Below the pieces are notes generated by a model. The model was not told where the DNA came from, ran no database searches, and worked only from the letters and a program-made list of their open reading frames with translations. DNA of 6,034 bases, taken from assembly GCA_028819675.1 (NCBI GenBank), contig JAPPKT010000161.1:1-6034 (forward strand). The letters run 5' to 3'. Shown here piece after piece: positions 5,510-6,034 of this stretch (its first letter is position 1; each line of letters opens with the position of its first letter). The translations under genes were made by a program, and so were the position numbers. This DNA is from Caldilineaceae bacterium. Lineage in GTDB: Bacteria > Chloroflexota > Anaerolineae > Caldilineales > Caldilineaceae.

Positions 5510-5712
5510 TCACTCCGCCGTTTCCTGCTCCGTTCTCTGCTCTTCCCGCTTTAGCATTTCGTCTGCGATAGCGGACGCCTGATCGGCCGAAGCCGTCAGA
5601 TCGGTCGTGAGGTGGTCCGTGTTTGGCCTAGCCGCCAACCCCAGTTACAACGTAGCTGTCACAGAGTGCCAAATCGGTATGACGCTCCAAGGGGCTCTGC
5701 TGAGCCAGGCAT
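5510..5712 (-). pseudogene. Decayed homologue of the 62-aa protein at 2889-3077
   Basis: Read leftwards from about 5690, this frame gives IPIWHSVTATL, a TAA stop (5645-5647), then LGLAARPNTDHLTTDLTA and SADQASAIADEMLKREEQR, ending at TGA 5510-5512. Against the intact plus-strand protein, the W, the GL-x-A-x5-H block and IADEM-x3-EE fall in the same order, with a single three-residue insertion. The TAA falls where the intact protein has Ile26. No start exists in this frame. ATG 5712-5710 is the nearest candidate and would need a frameshift, so the gene carries at least one and probably two lesions. The 44 codons after the TAA remain open and could be expressed only from a rare start. It is a separate diverged family member, not a recent copy, since the two are hardly alike at DNA level. 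Confidence 0.5.
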
Positions 5713-5719
5713 GACCGCA

Positions 5720-5760
5720 GGCCTTGGATGTCCCGTTACGTAACGGGTGGCAATCCAGCC
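5720..5760. promoter_or_regulatory. Perfect 16-bp palindrome within a longer dyad; operator-like
   Basis: cccgttacgtaacggg (5732-5747) is a perfect palindrome. Outside it, tggat (5725-5729) pairs with atcca (5753-5757) and ggc (5720-5722) with gcc (5758-5760), extending the dyad over 41 bases. It begins about eight bases upstream of the putative minus-strand start at 5712, where a repressor site or promoter would be. No T run follows on either strand, so a terminator is unlikely. It could instead be a recombination or dimer-protein site. Confidence 0.5.
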
Positions 5761-5784
5761 AGATTCGTTCAAAAATGCACGCTA

Positions 5785-5842
5785 ACGACCCGCCTGCCGA
5801 CTCATGATCTCGCCAGACACAGCGTCTGCCTCGGTGGGTCGT
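5785..5842. repeat. Short inverted repeat enclosing a small hairpin
   Basis: acgaccc (5785-5791) is complementary to gggtcgt (5836-5842), and between them agac (5815-5818) pairs with gtct (5824-5827). The arms are short and weak on their own. They lie between the palindrome and the terminal palindromic element. No gene or RNA family is recognised. Confidence 0.2.
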
Positions 5843-5884
5843 ATCGGGTACCCAACTTTGGGGTGCAGAGGGCGCCTTGCCCCC

Positions 5885-6020
5885 CGCTTAGGGTAATTCC
5901 GGGTACAAACCTTGCGGTAACGCGAAGACGGCCCCTCCCTGGAGCTCCGCAAAAGAGCCGAAGGGAGGGGCCGTCTGTGTGGCGTCATCGCAAGGTTTGT
6001 CCCCAGAATTACTCTAAGCG
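5885..6020. mobile_element. 136-bp imperfect palindrome, REP/MITE-like element
   Basis: Nested arms run inwards from 5885 and 6020. cgcttagggtaattc (5885-5899) pairs with 6006-6020 apart from one G-T wobble. Then come cggg with one mismatch, and acaaaccttgcg (5905-5916), exactly complementary to 5989-6000. A four-pair acgc/gcgt block follows, and finally a perfect 15-bp arm agacggcccctccct (5926-5940 with 5962-5976). The centre, ggagctccgcaaaagagcc, has a small dyad of its own. Motifs such as gtaattccgggtaca recall, from memory, repeats found near Y1/IS200-type transposase genes in proteobacteria, but no transposase is present and no target duplication is visible. It could fold into a large cruciform or RNA hairpin. 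Non-autonomous mobility is inferred. Confidence 0.6.
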
Positions 6021-6034
6021 TGGCAGACATGTTT

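Noticed and set aside
5283..5582. 99-codon plus-strand frame after the sel1 operon
   Set aside because: It starts just before the terminator stem and runs antisense across the decayed minus-strand gene, with no ribosome site and an unconvincing sequence.
5598..5608. 11-mer agatcggtcgt shared with the 19-bp hairpin arm (1688-1698)
   Set aside because: It is a short match inside the decayed coding frame with no surrounding similarity, so it is most likely chance.
5782..6030. 82-codon minus-strand frame at the right end
   Set aside because: It is read through the 136-bp palindrome, whose structure explains the DNA better, and the peptide shows no protein-like pattern.

Overview
The window is GC-rich DNA from a Gram-negative bacterium, most likely a member of the Pseudomonadota. 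The basis is the codon use, the Shine-Dalgarno starts and a Sec-exported Sel1-repeat protein; no rRNA, tRNA or other taxon marker is present. It has the texture of accessory DNA (a plasmid or integrated island): a putative replication module, a secreted solenoid protein in a short operon, degraded small genes and palindromic elements.

Left part (1-1722), putative replicon: a short frame (60-152) overlaps the start of a 449-residue protein (142-1491) that resembles uncharacterised plasmid or phage replication-initiator-like proteins. Fifteen bases after its stop come five head-to-tail 21-bp repeats (1506-1610) with the look of iterons. An A/T-rich stretch and two mutually exclusive hairpins (1645-1722) follow; the second has a perfect 19-bp stem. 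A Rep gene followed by iterons, A/T-rich DNA and hairpins is the layout of a theta-type plasmid origin. Replication function is inferred, not proven.

Middle (1723-2888): about 1.1 kb with no convincing gene. It holds one lone inverted copy of the iteron core, one DnaA-box-like 9-mer, a candidate 52-codon ORF (2549-2707), C-run/A-T motifs possibly left from a mobile-element end, and two 15-bp near-repeats before the next operon.

Right-centre (2889-5312), probable operon: a 62-residue protein with a strong ribosome site, then a 640-residue exported Sel1-repeat protein (GTG start, signal peptide, about 14 repeats). Next comes a short hydrophobic peptide gene that appears to carry a one-base frameshift, ending seven bases before a rho-independent terminator. 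The Sel1 protein looks like two Sel1 proteins joined end to end, because the leader that normally opens such proteins occurs again at residues 358-384.

Right end (5313-6034): the minus strand carries a decayed relative of the 62-residue protein (about 5510-5712), with a perfect 16-bp palindrome just upstream of its likely start. The window closes with a 136-bp imperfect palindrome (5885-6020) resembling a REP/MITE-type element. The two relatives of the 62-residue family thus flank the sel1 operon in opposite orientation.
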